This document shows, piece after piece, positions 42,768 to 51,139 of a stretch of DNA of 64,000 bases. A program made the position numbers and the translations under genes. Position 1 is the first letter of the stretch; every line of letters starts with the position of its first letter. Under the pieces are notes generated by a model. It was not told the origin of the DNA. It searched no databases and saw nothing but the letters and a program-made list of their open reading frames with translations. Source of the stretch: UBA4971 sp029551185 (GTDB lineage Bacteria; Bacillota; SHA-98; UBA4971); assembly GCA_035593725.1 (NCBI GenBank), contig DAOSZN010000004.1, positions 1 through 64,000 of the forward strand. Reading direction: 5' to 3'.

Positions 42768-43916
42768 ATGCAAGTTCACCTATCCCGTCCGGATATTACT
42801 GACAAAGAGATTGAAGTTATCAATGAAGTTATCCGTTCCCCCATTCTTGCGCTGGGTCCGAAGATGAAAGAGTTCGAGCAGGCGATTGCGGATTATGTAG
42901 GCGTAAAACATGCTATTGCAGTAAATAGCGGGACAAGCGGGCTTCATCTTCTCATACGGGCTTTTGGCATCAGCGACGGGGATGAGGTTATAACGACTCC
43001 GTTCAGTTTCATTGCGTCAAGCAACTGTATAGTCTATGAGCGGGCAAAGCCGGTGTTTGTGGATATCCAGCCTGACACTGCAAACATTGATCCAAACCTC
43101 ATAGAGGCTGCAATCACCCCCAGGACAAAGGCAATTCTTCCTGTGGATGCTTTCGGACAGCCTGCTAAGTTGGATGTCATCCGCAAGATTGCAGACCGCC
43201 ATGGGCTTGTGGTTATTGAAGACTCATGTGAGTCAATCGGATCCGAATACAAGGGGATCAAGGCCGGAAGTGCGGAGTTTGCTGATGCAGCAGTTTTCGC
43301 TTTCTATCCTAACAAGCAGATAACCACAGGTGAAGGCGGAATGATTGTCACAGATGATGAACGCATAGCTTTCTTGTGTAAGAGTATGCGTAACCAGGGC
43401 AGGGGAGAGACCGGAGTGTGGCTGTCCCATGAGCGCTTAGGATACAATTACAGAATGGATGAGCTTTCCGCTGCCCTTGGAGCAGTCCAGATGTCCCGGA
43501 TAGAGGAGATTATTCCCAAGCGCAAACGGGTAGCGGATATGTATAACAAACGTTTGTCTGAGATTCCAGGTGTCAAGCTTCCTTATATAGCCCCTGAGGT
43601 CACAAGGATGAGCTGGTTTGTGTACGTGATCCGGGTAGGCGTGGATGAGCCCACCCCGGAGCGTCAGTCTATGGTGCGGGATCATGTAATGATGCGATTC
43701 AAGGAAGCAAAAATCGGATGCCGTCCATACTTCACCCCAATCCACTTGCAACCTTTCTACAGAAATGAGTTCGGTCTTAAGGAAGGAATGTTCCCGGTTA
43801 CAGAGCATGCAGGCAGAACCGGGATTGCAATTCCGTTTCATAACCATATTACCGAGGAAGAAGTTGAGTATGTGGCTGAGGTTCTGGAGAAGGCGTTAGA
43901 TGAGGCTTTAAATTAG
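42768..43916 (+). CDS. DegT/DnrJ/EryC1/StrS-family PLP aminotransferase
   Basis: A 382-residue sugar aminotransferase of the DegT family, which installs an amino group on a keto-sugar nucleotide. It shows the start motif LSRPDITDKEIEVINEVI, the AVNSGTSGLHLLIRA phosphate-binding region near 51, VVIEDSCESIGS near 150 (ring-stacking area), and the PLP lysine in YPNKQITTGEGG near 183. The C-terminal segment GCRPYFTPIHLQPFYRNEFG is typical. Known relatives act in O-antigen, lipopolysaccharide or antibiotic sugar pathways. No sugar dehydratase or glycosyltransferase gene is near, so the product cannot be named. ATG 42768 follows GGAGGGAG. The exonuclease gene begins 20 bp downstream and may be co-transcribed. 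Confidence 0.92.
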   Translation: MQVHLSRPDITDKEIEVINEVIRSPILALGPKMKEFEQAIADYVGVKHAIAVNSGTSGLHLLIRAFGISDGDEVITTPFSFIASSNCIVYERAKPVFVDIQPDTANIDPNLIEAAITPRTKAILPVDAFGQPAKLDVIRKIADRHGLVVIEDSCESIGSEYKGIKAGSAEFADAAVFAFYPNKQITTGEGGMIVTDDERIAFLCKSMRNQGRGETGVWLSHERLGYNYRMDELSAALGAVQMSRIEEIIPKRKRVADMYNKRLSEIPGVKLPYIAPEVTRMSWFVYVIRVGVDEPTPERQSMVRDHVMMRFKEAKIGCRPYFTPIHLQPFYRNEFGLKEGMFPVTEHAGRTGIAIPFHNHITEEEVEYVAEVLEKALDEALN

Positions 43917-43936
43917 GTAGGGGGATACAGATACAT

Positions 43937-44698
43937 ATGGATTTACTTATTGACGCAGATATTCTGGCTTGTCAGTTCGCTTATGCGTATGAAGGAAGCC
44001 GGAGTCGAACCACGGACGGTGACGACGGTGACCTGGACATAGACGATGCAGAGTGGGCTATTAGAGGATTTGACTCTGCGGTGGAGCGGATGGTAAGCGA
44101 GACCGGAACAGAGAACGTGCTCCTATGTTTTACCGGCAAAGGTAATTTTAGGCATTCAGTGCTTCCTACATACAAGTCAAACCGAAGAGGCAAGCCAAAA
44201 CCCGTGCTTTTGGATACGCTTATCGAACATGCATGGGATTCTTGGGATTGCAAAGAAGTGGATTGCCTCGAAGCAGACGATATAATGGGAATCCTGGCCA
44301 CAAGATCCCCTGGCCGCCATATAATGGCTACTATTGATAAGGACTTGAAGCAAATACCCGGGATTCATTACAACTGGAAGAAAGAGCAAATCAAAGACAT
44401 TGAGCCGTGTGAAGCCGACTACTGGTTCTATTTTCAGGTGCTGACAGGGGATTCCACAGACGGGTATGGGGGATGCCCCGGGATTGGAGTGGCAAGGGCT
44501 GGGAAAGTTCTTAAGGGTTTCAGTAAGGGCGCAGCTAAGGATGCCACTGACCATGCCTGGGCTAAGGTTGTCAGAACGTTTGAGTCCAGGGGGCTGACTG
44601 AGGAGGACGCGCTGGTCCAGGCGAGGGTTGCCAGGATCCTTCGCGTTGACGACTATGATTTCGAAGAACGTCAGCCGATATTATGGAGTCCGGATTGA
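43937..44698 (+). CDS. T7 gp6-like 5'-3' exonuclease (phage type)
   Basis: A 253-residue flap-endonuclease-fold nuclease. It resembles phage T7 gene 6 exonuclease along its length. The N-terminal metal motif is DLLIDADILACQFAYAYE. Then come YKSNRRGKPKPVLLDTLIEH, the LEADDIMGILAT acidic motif near 112, ATIDKDLKQIPG near 130, GDSTDGYGGCPGIG near 172 (metal and DNA-phosphate loop) and the C-terminal ARILRVDDYDFEERQPILW. In T7 this enzyme degrades host DNA and removes RNA primers. Here it stands alone beside a sugar aminotransferase, with no other phage gene in reach. ATG 43937 follows AGGTAGGGGG at a rather long spacing. It is likely a domesticated or residual phage gene. Confidence 0.85.
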   Translation: MDLLIDADILACQFAYAYEGSRSRTTDGDDGDLDIDDAEWAIRGFDSAVERMVSETGTENVLLCFTGKGNFRHSVLPTYKSNRRGKPKPVLLDTLIEHAWDSWDCKEVDCLEADDIMGILATRSPGRHIMATIDKDLKQIPGIHYNWKKEQIKDIEPCEADYWFYFQVLTGDSTDGYGGCPGIGVARAGKVLKGFSKGAAKDATDHAWAKVVRTFESRGLTEEDALVQARVARILRVDDYDFEERQPILWSPD

Positions 44699-44923
44699 AT
44701 GTGGACAATGTCTCCGGGAATGAACGGGAGCGCTCCGACAACGAAACCTGTCCGCAAAGGGAAGACTGCAACTATTGCCATCTGCAGCACGCCTATTCAT
44801 AGTAGGCTGAATCCGAGACAGGGGGGGGTGTGCAGAGCTCCGGGATTCGGAAGACCAATTGATTCCGGTGGTGCCTTACGGTAACATTATGGCAGAGGGC
44901 CTAAAACAGGAGTGACTCGGCAA

Positions 44924-45535
44924 ATGAAAGTTTTCTTTTCTGTCGCTAAGAAAAGTCAATATGAACAGAAAATCCAACGTTCTGTTTTCATAGGCCACGC
45001 TTCGCCCGCTGCGGACGAAGAAGAAGCAAAGCAGTTTATAGCTTATGTCAGAGAAGAGCATGCCGAGGCCACTCATAATTGTTATGCTTATCGAGTGGGG
45101 CTGTGCGAGAATCCTTTGACTTACTATAATGATCACGGAGAGCCGTCAGGCACTGCCGGCCGTCCAATCCTTAGTGCTATCTTGAAGGCAGATGTTACGA
45201 ACACCGTTGTGGTGGTGACCAGGTACTATGGAGGCCGAAAACTAGGGGTAAGAGGCCTTATTGACGCTTACCATACTACAGCAGCCATCACCTTGGAACA
45301 AGCCGGCAGGATTGAAGTTATCCCTCGTGTCCCTCTGGCCATAGTTTGCGAATACTCAGAGCTGGATCAGGTCAACTACTTGTTGAGCCAATATGACACA
45401 GTGATCAACAATACAGACTACAAAGACAATGTTTTCCATGAACTCCTCGTTCCGGAGTCGGACTATGCTGCCATTATTGCCCAACTTTCTGCTATACCAG
45501 GGGTGGAGTGCAAGGGACACGTTTCATCAAGCTGA
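44924..45535 (+). CDS. IMPACT/YigZ-family protein
   Basis: A 203-residue member of the YigZ/IMPACT family. The N-terminal UPF0029 domain (about 10-120) has the signature YNDHGEPSGTAGRPI and VVVVTRYYGGRKLGVRGL, a fold related to ribosomal protein S5. The C-terminal DUF1949 domain (about 130-195) is ferredoxin-like, as in EF-G domain IV/V. Bacterial members are linked to ribosome function, but their exact role is not established. ATG 44924 is chosen over the GTG at 44912, which overlaps the AGGAG site. It ends 9 bp from the convergent oxidoreductase gene. Confidence 0.9.
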   Translation: MKVFFSVAKKSQYEQKIQRSVFIGHASPAADEEEAKQFIAYVREEHAEATHNCYAYRVGLCENPLTYYNDHGEPSGTAGRPILSAILKADVTNTVVVVTRYYGGRKLGVRGLIDAYHTTAAITLEQAGRIEVIPRVPLAIVCEYSELDQVNYLLSQYDTVINNTDYKDNVFHELLVPESDYAAIIAQLSAIPGVECKGHVSSS

Positions 45536-45544
45536 ATCTTAGTC

Positions 45545-47473
45545 TTATATCTCATGCGCCACCTTCATTGCCTCGTAAACCGCATGCGTTATGCGGCGTG
45601 GCTTTGACGCGTCCCCGATAACATAGTAGTTTATTCCTGACCCTTCCAGCTGATTTGCCAAGGAATCCTCCGGGGTGGAGCCTACTGCAGCCACGACAGA
45701 ATCAAAATCCCCTAGGGTTTCCGTCTTTCCGTCTTTTTCATAAGTGATATTGCCTTCACCGATACCGGTTAGCTTTGCTCCGGTGATGATCTTTACTTTG
45801 TAGTTGTTAAGTCGTTCGAAGAGAAGAGGCCCTACAAGCGGACCGATGTCTGCACCTATGTTCGGCAGCATTTCTAGAATGGTTACTTCATGACCTTTTT
45901 CGGCTAAGAATTCGGCAGTCTCACACCCTACAAGTCCACCGCCGATCACCGCGACTTTCTTCCCTACATGCGCACTGCCTGTAAGCACATCCCACGACTG
46001 TATTACATTCCTGTGATCCCCTCCGGGAACTTGGATGTCGCTGGGGCGTGCACCTGTTGCGATTACGACTGCATCAGGCTTTTCAGCGCGGATAGCGTCT
46101 ACTGTTGCCTCTTTGTCCAGATGAACCTTAATACCGAGCCTTTGCATTTCTGTTTTGAGGAAATCATTAAGCGTGCCGATTTCACCTTTGTAAGGGGATG
46201 CGGCAGCAAGCGGAAGCTGTCCTCCAAGTGCATTTGTCTTTTCCCAAAGCGTTACTTTGTGACCTCTCAACGTGGCTACCCGTGCGGCTTCCATTCCGGC
46301 AGGCCCTCCTCCGACCACCAGCACTTTGCGTGAGGTTCGGGCTTTCGTCATAGGAAACTCGCGTTCATACCCTGAGCGGGCGTTGATTGCGCAACCTATT
46401 CGATGTTCTGCGAAAAGCTCGTCAATGCACGCCTGGCAACACGCGATGCATCTGCGAATTTCGTGAACTCTACCTTCCGTCACCTTCTTTGGCAGGTCTT
46501 CATCAGCGAGAAGCGCTCGTCCAAAGGCGATGAGATCAGCTTTACCTTCAGCCAAAATGCTCTCTGCCAGTTCAGGATCGTTGATTCTTCCTACAGTAAT
46601 CACAGGGATACTCACAACTGATTTTACCTCTTCAGCAAGGTCAACAAGACATCCTCTGGGCCTCGAAAGCGGTTGAATTACCCAGTTTGCTGTTTCGTAG
46701 AGGCCTGCGGATACATGTATTGCATCGATGCCTTCCTGCTCGAATCTTTTGGCAATGGTTTTGCCCTCTTCCAAAGTAATTCCCCCGGGCATCTTTTCAT
46801 CTGCACTTATTCTGGCTAAAACAGGATAGTCAGGCCCTACACCCTGTCTTACCGCACGAAGTATTTCGAGCGGGAATCGCATCCTGTTATCAAGTGTCCC
46901 TCCATACTCGTCTGTCCTTCTATTTGTGTGCGGGGACAGAAACTCGCACAGGAGGTATCCATGTGCGCAGTGTATTTCGACTGCGTCGAACCCTGCGGCC
47001 TTTGCACGCGTTGCGGCTTTGCCAAAGTCCTTAACAAGTCCTGCAATCTCCTCTTTCGTCAGCTCTCTCGGCAATTCCCCGGTTACCGGGTCAGTAATGG
47101 GTGACGGCGCAAGCGGGGGATGGCCTGTTACTCGTGACGTAGTCTGTCTGCCTGCATGGAATAGCTGTATTGCTATTTTTGCTCCGTGGGCATGTACTGC
47201 ATCAGTCAAGCTTCGCAATCCCGGGACAAATCTGTCCGAGAAAATGGCTATTTCGTTTGGGAAGCCCTTCCCAAGGGGATGTACGTTAGAAGCTTCTACG
47301 ATGATGAGCCCTACTCCACCCTTTGCCCTTGCCTCGTGATAGGCTCGAAATGTGTCAGTTACAGAGCCGTCTTCATACGCAAAGTTTGTTACCATCGGTG
47401 GCATGATCATGCGGTTGCGAAGCTCCATATTTGCGATCTTAATCGGACTTGTAAGAAGCTTAAAGCCTGCCAT
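45545..47473 (-). CDS. Old-yellow-enzyme/2,4-dienoyl-CoA reductase family flavoprotein
   Basis: A 642-residue three-cofactor enzyme. An N-terminal FMN TIM-barrel (about 1-335) has the OYE motifs MRNRMIMPP-like RNRMIMPPMV, LFHAGRQT, VEIHCAHGYL and a NRRTDEYGG loop. A [4Fe-4S] site at about 337-362 has four Cys (RRCIACCQAC, then IGC further on). A C-terminal FAD and NAD(P)H domain pair (about 380-640) has VVGGGPAGMEAA and AVIGGGLVGCETA. The family includes FadH, trimethylamine dehydrogenase and clostridial enoate or bile-acid reductases. The electron donor is probably NAD(P)H; the substrate could be an enoate or 2,4-dienoyl-CoA. ATG 47473 follows GGTGA. It stands alone. Confidence 0.92.
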   Translation of the reverse strand: MAGFKLLTSPIKIANMELRNRMIMPPMVTNFAYEDGSVTDTFRAYHEARAKGGVGLIIVEASNVHPLGKGFPNEIAIFSDRFVPGLRSLTDAVHAHGAKIAIQLFHAGRQTTSRVTGHPPLAPSPITDPVTGELPRELTKEEIAGLVKDFGKAATRAKAAGFDAVEIHCAHGYLLCEFLSPHTNRRTDEYGGTLDNRMRFPLEILRAVRQGVGPDYPVLARISADEKMPGGITLEEGKTIAKRFEQEGIDAIHVSAGLYETANWVIQPLSRPRGCLVDLAEEVKSVVSIPVITVGRINDPELAESILAEGKADLIAFGRALLADEDLPKKVTEGRVHEIRRCIACCQACIDELFAEHRIGCAINARSGYEREFPMTKARTSRKVLVVGGGPAGMEAARVATLRGHKVTLWEKTNALGGQLPLAAASPYKGEIGTLNDFLKTEMQRLGIKVHLDKEATVDAIRAEKPDAVVIATGARPSDIQVPGGDHRNVIQSWDVLTGSAHVGKKVAVIGGGLVGCETAEFLAEKGHEVTILEMLPNIGADIGPLVGPLLFERLNNYKVKIITGAKLTGIGEGNITYEKDGKTETLGDFDSVVAAVGSTPEDSLANQLEGSGINYYVIGDASKPRRITHAVYEAMKVAHEI

Positions 47474-47650
47474 TGGAATCACCGCTCTTTCCTATGTTCT
47501 GTGTTACGCACCAAAGTATAGTCTCTTCATAAATCGAAGTCAGTATGCCGAATCCTTCGTTTACTGCTGAGCTACACCTTCCATGTGCCTCCCATCTTGA
47601 CTCCATCCTTCATCAATTTTAAAGGCAGCTTTCTTTACGCGAACTGATAC

Positions 47651-47679
47651 TTTACAAGTGTGAAGTAATAATGTATACT
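47651..47679 (+). promoter_or_regulatory. Promoter of the XRE-cupin/hydrogenase region
   Basis: TTTACA at 47651-47656, a 17-bp spacer and TATACT at 47674-47679 give a near-consensus promoter. Transcription would start near 47686, about 240 bp before the XRE-cupin gene and the hydrogenase operon that follows it. No other promoter is evident between 48485 and 48565. Confidence 0.65.
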
Positions 47680-47732
47680 TGTATTGCACGAACATACATG
47701 AGTGCGCCAGCGGTTTACGCATATATTGTCAA

Positions 47733-47746
47733 AGCACACGTGTGCT
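47733..47746. promoter_or_regulatory. Perfect 14-bp palindrome, candidate operator
   Basis: AGCACACGTGTGCT is a perfect palindrome about 50 bp downstream of the predicted transcription start and upstream of the XRE-cupin gene. Its position fits autoregulation by that XRE protein, as in the pot operon. There is only one copy here, and the sequence is unrelated to the pot operators. Confidence 0.5.
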
Positions 47747-47923
47747 GTTGGGGCTCGCGAATCTCCCGGAGAACACAGAGGTTCAAAAGACTCATGCAGG
47801 TTCGAGGGTTTGCGAAAGTTCAGGGTTCACAGAGGATCATATGGCGAACGATGAGTCCATATCAGGTAGCCCCATCGTTCAGGGTAAATGGGTTCACATC
47901 ATAACCAGGGGAGGGATCAGCTC

Positions 47924-48484
47924 ATGGATTTCGGTGCAAGACTGAAGAAGATCCGTACCAATTCAGGGATGAGTGCGAGAGACCTTGCAGATAAGGTAGG
48001 TGTTTCTGCAAGCTTCATCTATCAGTTGGAAAGAGGCGAAGCAGCTCCTTCATACTCAACTCTGAAGCGGATCGCAAGTGTTCTGGGAACTGCGGTTTCG
48101 GTGCTTACAGATGATGAGTTTCCTGATGAATGGGTTGTAGTGCGTAAGGCAGGACGCAAGCGTCTTGTGACAGGACACGAGATTTGCGGGGCGGAAGTAA
48201 GACTTCTGGCCTTTCTGGGCTCGCGGAATAAGCGTATGCAGGGCTCTATAGTCACTCTTCAGCCCGGGTGCGACTATTCCAAAGAGGAGTTTCCGTTTAG
48301 TCACGACAGAGATGATTTTGTTTATGTCCTGGAAGGAATCTTGGATATAGAGAGCGGAGGAAAGTGGTATCACCTCGAGGAAGGGGATGCGGCGTACTTC
48401 TCTCTTCATGATATGGAGAGCATTCGGAACCAAGGAGAGATTCCGGCTCAGTTTTTGTGGATGGTATCACCCTCGGGGGCATAG
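47924..48484 (+). CDS. XRE-cupin transcriptional regulator
   Basis: A 186-residue regulator with an N-terminal Cro/CI helix-turn-helix (about 5-62; KIRTNSGMSARDLADKVGVS, then YQLERGEAAPSYSTLKRIAS). The C-terminal cupin is at about 105-180 (VTLQPGCDYSKEEFPFSHDR, DDFVYVLEGILDIESGG, LEEGDAAYFSLHDME). The cupin would bind a small effector. ATG 47924 follows GGGAGG at 8 nt; upstream in-frame codons are not supported. It lies 81 bp before the NuoE-like hydrogenase subunit on the same strand with no promoter in between, so it probably controls the hydrogenase operon. The effector is not known. Confidence 0.88.
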   Translation: MDFGARLKKIRTNSGMSARDLADKVGVSASFIYQLERGEAAPSYSTLKRIASVLGTAVSVLTDDEFPDEWVVVRKAGRKRLVTGHEICGAEVRLLAFLGSRNKRMQGSIVTLQPGCDYSKEEFPFSHDRDDFVYVLEGILDIESGGKWYHLEEGDAAYFSLHDMESIRNQGEIPAQFLWMVSPSGA

Positions 48485-48565
48485 TGAATTGCGCGGGACG
48501 CTTGTGATTGTGGGTCTGAATCAAAAGGTTCGGACGACTTAAAGGACAACTTGGAGGTAGCTTAT

Positions 48566-49168
48566 ATGGGAAAAGAGATAGAGCAGGTGTTTCAGCGGAA
48601 ATTTGATAAGGTTAACAGTATAGTGGACAAACATGAGCGGAAGGTGTCTAACCTTATAGCTATACTCCAGGAAATTCAGACGGAGTACAGATACCTTCCT
48701 GAAGAAGTATTGACTTACGTGGCTACTGCGTTGGGGATTCCGCCTGCTACCGTCTATGGTGTAGCTACGTTCTATACCCAGTTTTCAATGAAACCAAAAG
48801 GGAAATACATTATCAAGGTGTGTGATGGGACAGCTTGCCACGTCAGGCACTCTGAAAAACTGCGTTACTTAGTCCGGGAGAAACTGGGGCTTGACGACGG
48901 GAAGGATACCACGGACGACTTAAGGTTTACTCTTGAAACGGTATCATGCATCGGTGCGTGCGGACTTGCACCTGTTGTCACGGTAAATGACGATGAAGTG
49001 TACGGGCAAATGACTCCTGAAGCCTTGGCCATTGTTTTGGATCAATTGATATCTGAGGAACATTTAGATGGGTCTATAGAAGAAAAAGGTGAGAAAACCG
49101 ACGGATTCCCGGCTGAAAACGAACAAGCGCACGAGTCGGACGACGGAAAGGGGCGCCAAAGATGCTGA
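48566..49168 (+). CDS. NADH-dependent hydrogenase subunit, NuoE-like (HydC/HndA)
   Basis: A 200-residue thioredoxin-like [2Fe-2S] protein, the smallest subunit of the NAD-linked [FeFe] hydrogenase. After a helical N-terminal part (VSNLIAILQEIQTEYRYLP near 25), the [2Fe-2S] cluster ligands are Cys in CDGTACHV near 91-96 and CIGACG near 132-136, in the usual C-x4-C and C-x3-C pattern. The C-terminal tail of about 40 residues is Glu/Lys/Asp-rich and probably disordered. ATG 48566 follows GGAGGT. The stop overlaps the NuoF-like start by 7 nt. It passes electrons between NADH, FMN and HydA in the complex. Confidence 0.93.
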   Translation: MGKEIEQVFQRKFDKVNSIVDKHERKVSNLIAILQEIQTEYRYLPEEVLTYVATALGIPPATVYGVATFYTQFSMKPKGKYIIKVCDGTACHVRHSEKLRYLVREKLGLDDGKDTTDDLRFTLETVSCIGACGLAPVVTVNDDEVYGQMTPEALAIVLDQLISEEHLDGSIEEKGEKTDGFPAENEQAHESDDGKGRQRC

Positions 49169-51069
49169 AGTCTCGGAAGGACGTAGAAAGAGTTGGAGAA
49201 CAGACCAAATCCGGCCTAAGTCGACAGAAGGTGCGAGCTATGGTTTGCGCCGGGACAGGGTGCCTGGCCAACGGCTCACTCAAAGTATACGAGAAGCTTA
49301 GAGAACTTGTTTCTGAGAAAGGCTTGCTAATCGATTTAGATATGACACAAGACGCATGCGGCGAGGCTCATTCCGGTGAGAGCACTGCCTATGGCATTGG
49401 TATTGCAAAGAGCGGATGTCACGGTTTCTGTCAGATGGGTCCCCTTGTTCGAATTGAACCCCAGGGTATTCTATATGTTTCCGTAAAGCCGGAAGACGTC
49501 GAAGAAATTGTGGAAGAGACTCTGATTAAGGGTAGAATTGTGACGCATCTTCTCTATCACGACTCATCGCAAGGAACTGCGGTGAAAACTGAGGATTCAA
49601 TCCCTTTCTACAAGCGTCAGTATCGTGTGGTTTTGGCCAACTGTGGAAGGATTAACCCGGAAGACATCAGAGAAGCCATTGCAATGGGCGGTTACTATGC
49701 CATCGCGAAGGTACTGGATGAGATGACACCGGATCAAGTCATTGAACTGGTCAATGCGTCCGGACTCAGAGGACGCGGCGGCGCAGGTTTCCCAACCGGC
49801 CGTAAGTGGGGTTTTGCGCAGGGTGCGAAATCCTGCAGGAAATACGTCATATGTAACGGGGACGAAGGAGATCCAGGTGCATTCATGGACAGAAGCGTAA
49901 TGGAAGGGGATCCGCATAAGATCATTGAAGGCCTGATGATAGCAGCTTACGCCGTCGGTGCTGACGAGGGATTCATCTACGTGCGAGCTGAGTACCCCGT
50001 TGCAGTAACTCGTCTTAAGAAAGCCATTAAAGAGGCAAGAGAGTACGGGTTGCTCGGGAGGAATATCTTAGGGAGCGACTTCTCCTTTGACATTACTGTC
50101 AAAGAAGGTGCAGGGGCGTTCGTGTGCGGTGAGGAGACTGCGCTCATTTCGTCCATTGAGGGCAGACGAGGCATGCCTAACCCAAGGCCTCCTTATCCTG
50201 CGGCAAAAGGCCTATTTGGTAAACCTACTATTATAAACAACGTGGAGACTCTCGCGAATCTGCCTTCCATTGTCCTAAAGGGCGATTCCTGGTTCAAGTC
50301 CCACGGGACTGAGACAAGCCCGGGCACCAAGACATTTGCCCTTGCAGGACAAGTGGTGAATACAGGCTTGGTGGAGGTGCCTATGGGATTTCCTTTGAGA
50401 GACCTTGTCTTCGAGGTTGGAGGAGGCACCCGCACAGGCAGGAGGTTCAAGGCGGTGCAAATCGGAGGGCCGTCCGGAGGCTGCTTGGCAGAGGACCAGC
50501 TTGGCGTTGCGCTGGACTATGAGTCCCTACGTAAGGTCGGAGCAATGGTGGGTTCAGGCGGGATAGTCGTAATGGATGAGGACACTTGCATGGTAGAGGT
50601 TGCAAGGTTCTTTATGCAGTTTGCTCAAAATGAGTCGTGCGGGAAATGCGTACCTTGCCGTGAGGGGACCAAGCAGATGCTTGCCCTCCTGACAAAGATC
50701 ACAAACGGGGAAGGCACAAAGGAAGACTTGGAACTCTTAGAAGAACTGGCCCTTGCAGTGAAAGACGGGGCGCTCTGTGGTTTAGGAAAGACTGCTCCGA
50801 ATCCGGTCCTGACAACCCTTAAATACTTCCGTTCAGAATATGAGGCTCACGTTTTCGAGAAGCGATGCCCGGCAGGGGTTTGCCAAGCGTTGAAGTCCTA
50901 CTCCATTGATCCTGATAAGTGCCGTGGATGCACTGTGTGCCAACAAGCATGCCCTGTCGGTGCAATATCCGGCGAGCGGAAGAGGCCCCACAGTATCGAT
51001 GCAGCCAAATGTATCAAGTGTAACACCTGCGTTGAGAAATGTCGGTTTGGGGCGATAATCAAGGAATAG
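49162..51069 (+). CDS. NADH-dependent hydrogenase subunit, NuoF-like diaphorase (HydB)
   Basis: A 635-residue subunit that binds FMN and NAD(H). Domains: an N-terminal thioredoxin-like [2Fe-2S] domain (about 20-120; CAGTGCLANGS, then CHGFCQMG), the NuoF FMN/NADH core (about 140-560) with GLRGRGGAGFPTG near 198 and CGEETALISSIEGRRG near 324, and the NuoF [4Fe-4S] motif ESCGKCVPCREGT near 490. A C-terminal 2[4Fe-4S] ferredoxin domain has CRGCTVCQQACPVG and CIKCNTCVEKC (about 590-630). This four-module layout is that of electron-bifurcating and NAD-dependent [FeFe] hydrogenases such as HydB of Thermotoga. The start ATG 49162 overlaps the previous gene. Confidence 0.95.
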   Translation: MLKSRKDVERVGEQTKSGLSRQKVRAMVCAGTGCLANGSLKVYEKLRELVSEKGLLIDLDMTQDACGEAHSGESTAYGIGIAKSGCHGFCQMGPLVRIEPQGILYVSVKPEDVEEIVEETLIKGRIVTHLLYHDSSQGTAVKTEDSIPFYKRQYRVVLANCGRINPEDIREAIAMGGYYAIAKVLDEMTPDQVIELVNASGLRGRGGAGFPTGRKWGFAQGAKSCRKYVICNGDEGDPGAFMDRSVMEGDPHKIIEGLMIAAYAVGADEGFIYVRAEYPVAVTRLKKAIKEAREYGLLGRNILGSDFSFDITVKEGAGAFVCGEETALISSIEGRRGMPNPRPPYPAAKGLFGKPTIINNVETLANLPSIVLKGDSWFKSHGTETSPGTKTFALAGQVVNTGLVEVPMGFPLRDLVFEVGGGTRTGRRFKAVQIGGPSGGCLAEDQLGVALDYESLRKVGAMVGSGGIVVMDEDTCMVEVARFFMQFAQNESCGKCVPCREGTKQMLALLTKITNGEGTKEDLELLEELALAVKDGALCGLGKTAPNPVLTTLKYFRSEYEAHVFEKRCPAGVCQALKSYSIDPDKCRGCTVCQQACPVGAISGERKRPHSIDAAKCIKCNTCVEKCRFGAIIKE

Positions 51070-51139
51070 ATGCGATCACAATGAGGAACACGAGTTGCAA
51101 TAGCGTAGAATTGAACCTAAGTGGGGGAGGGAACCCAAT

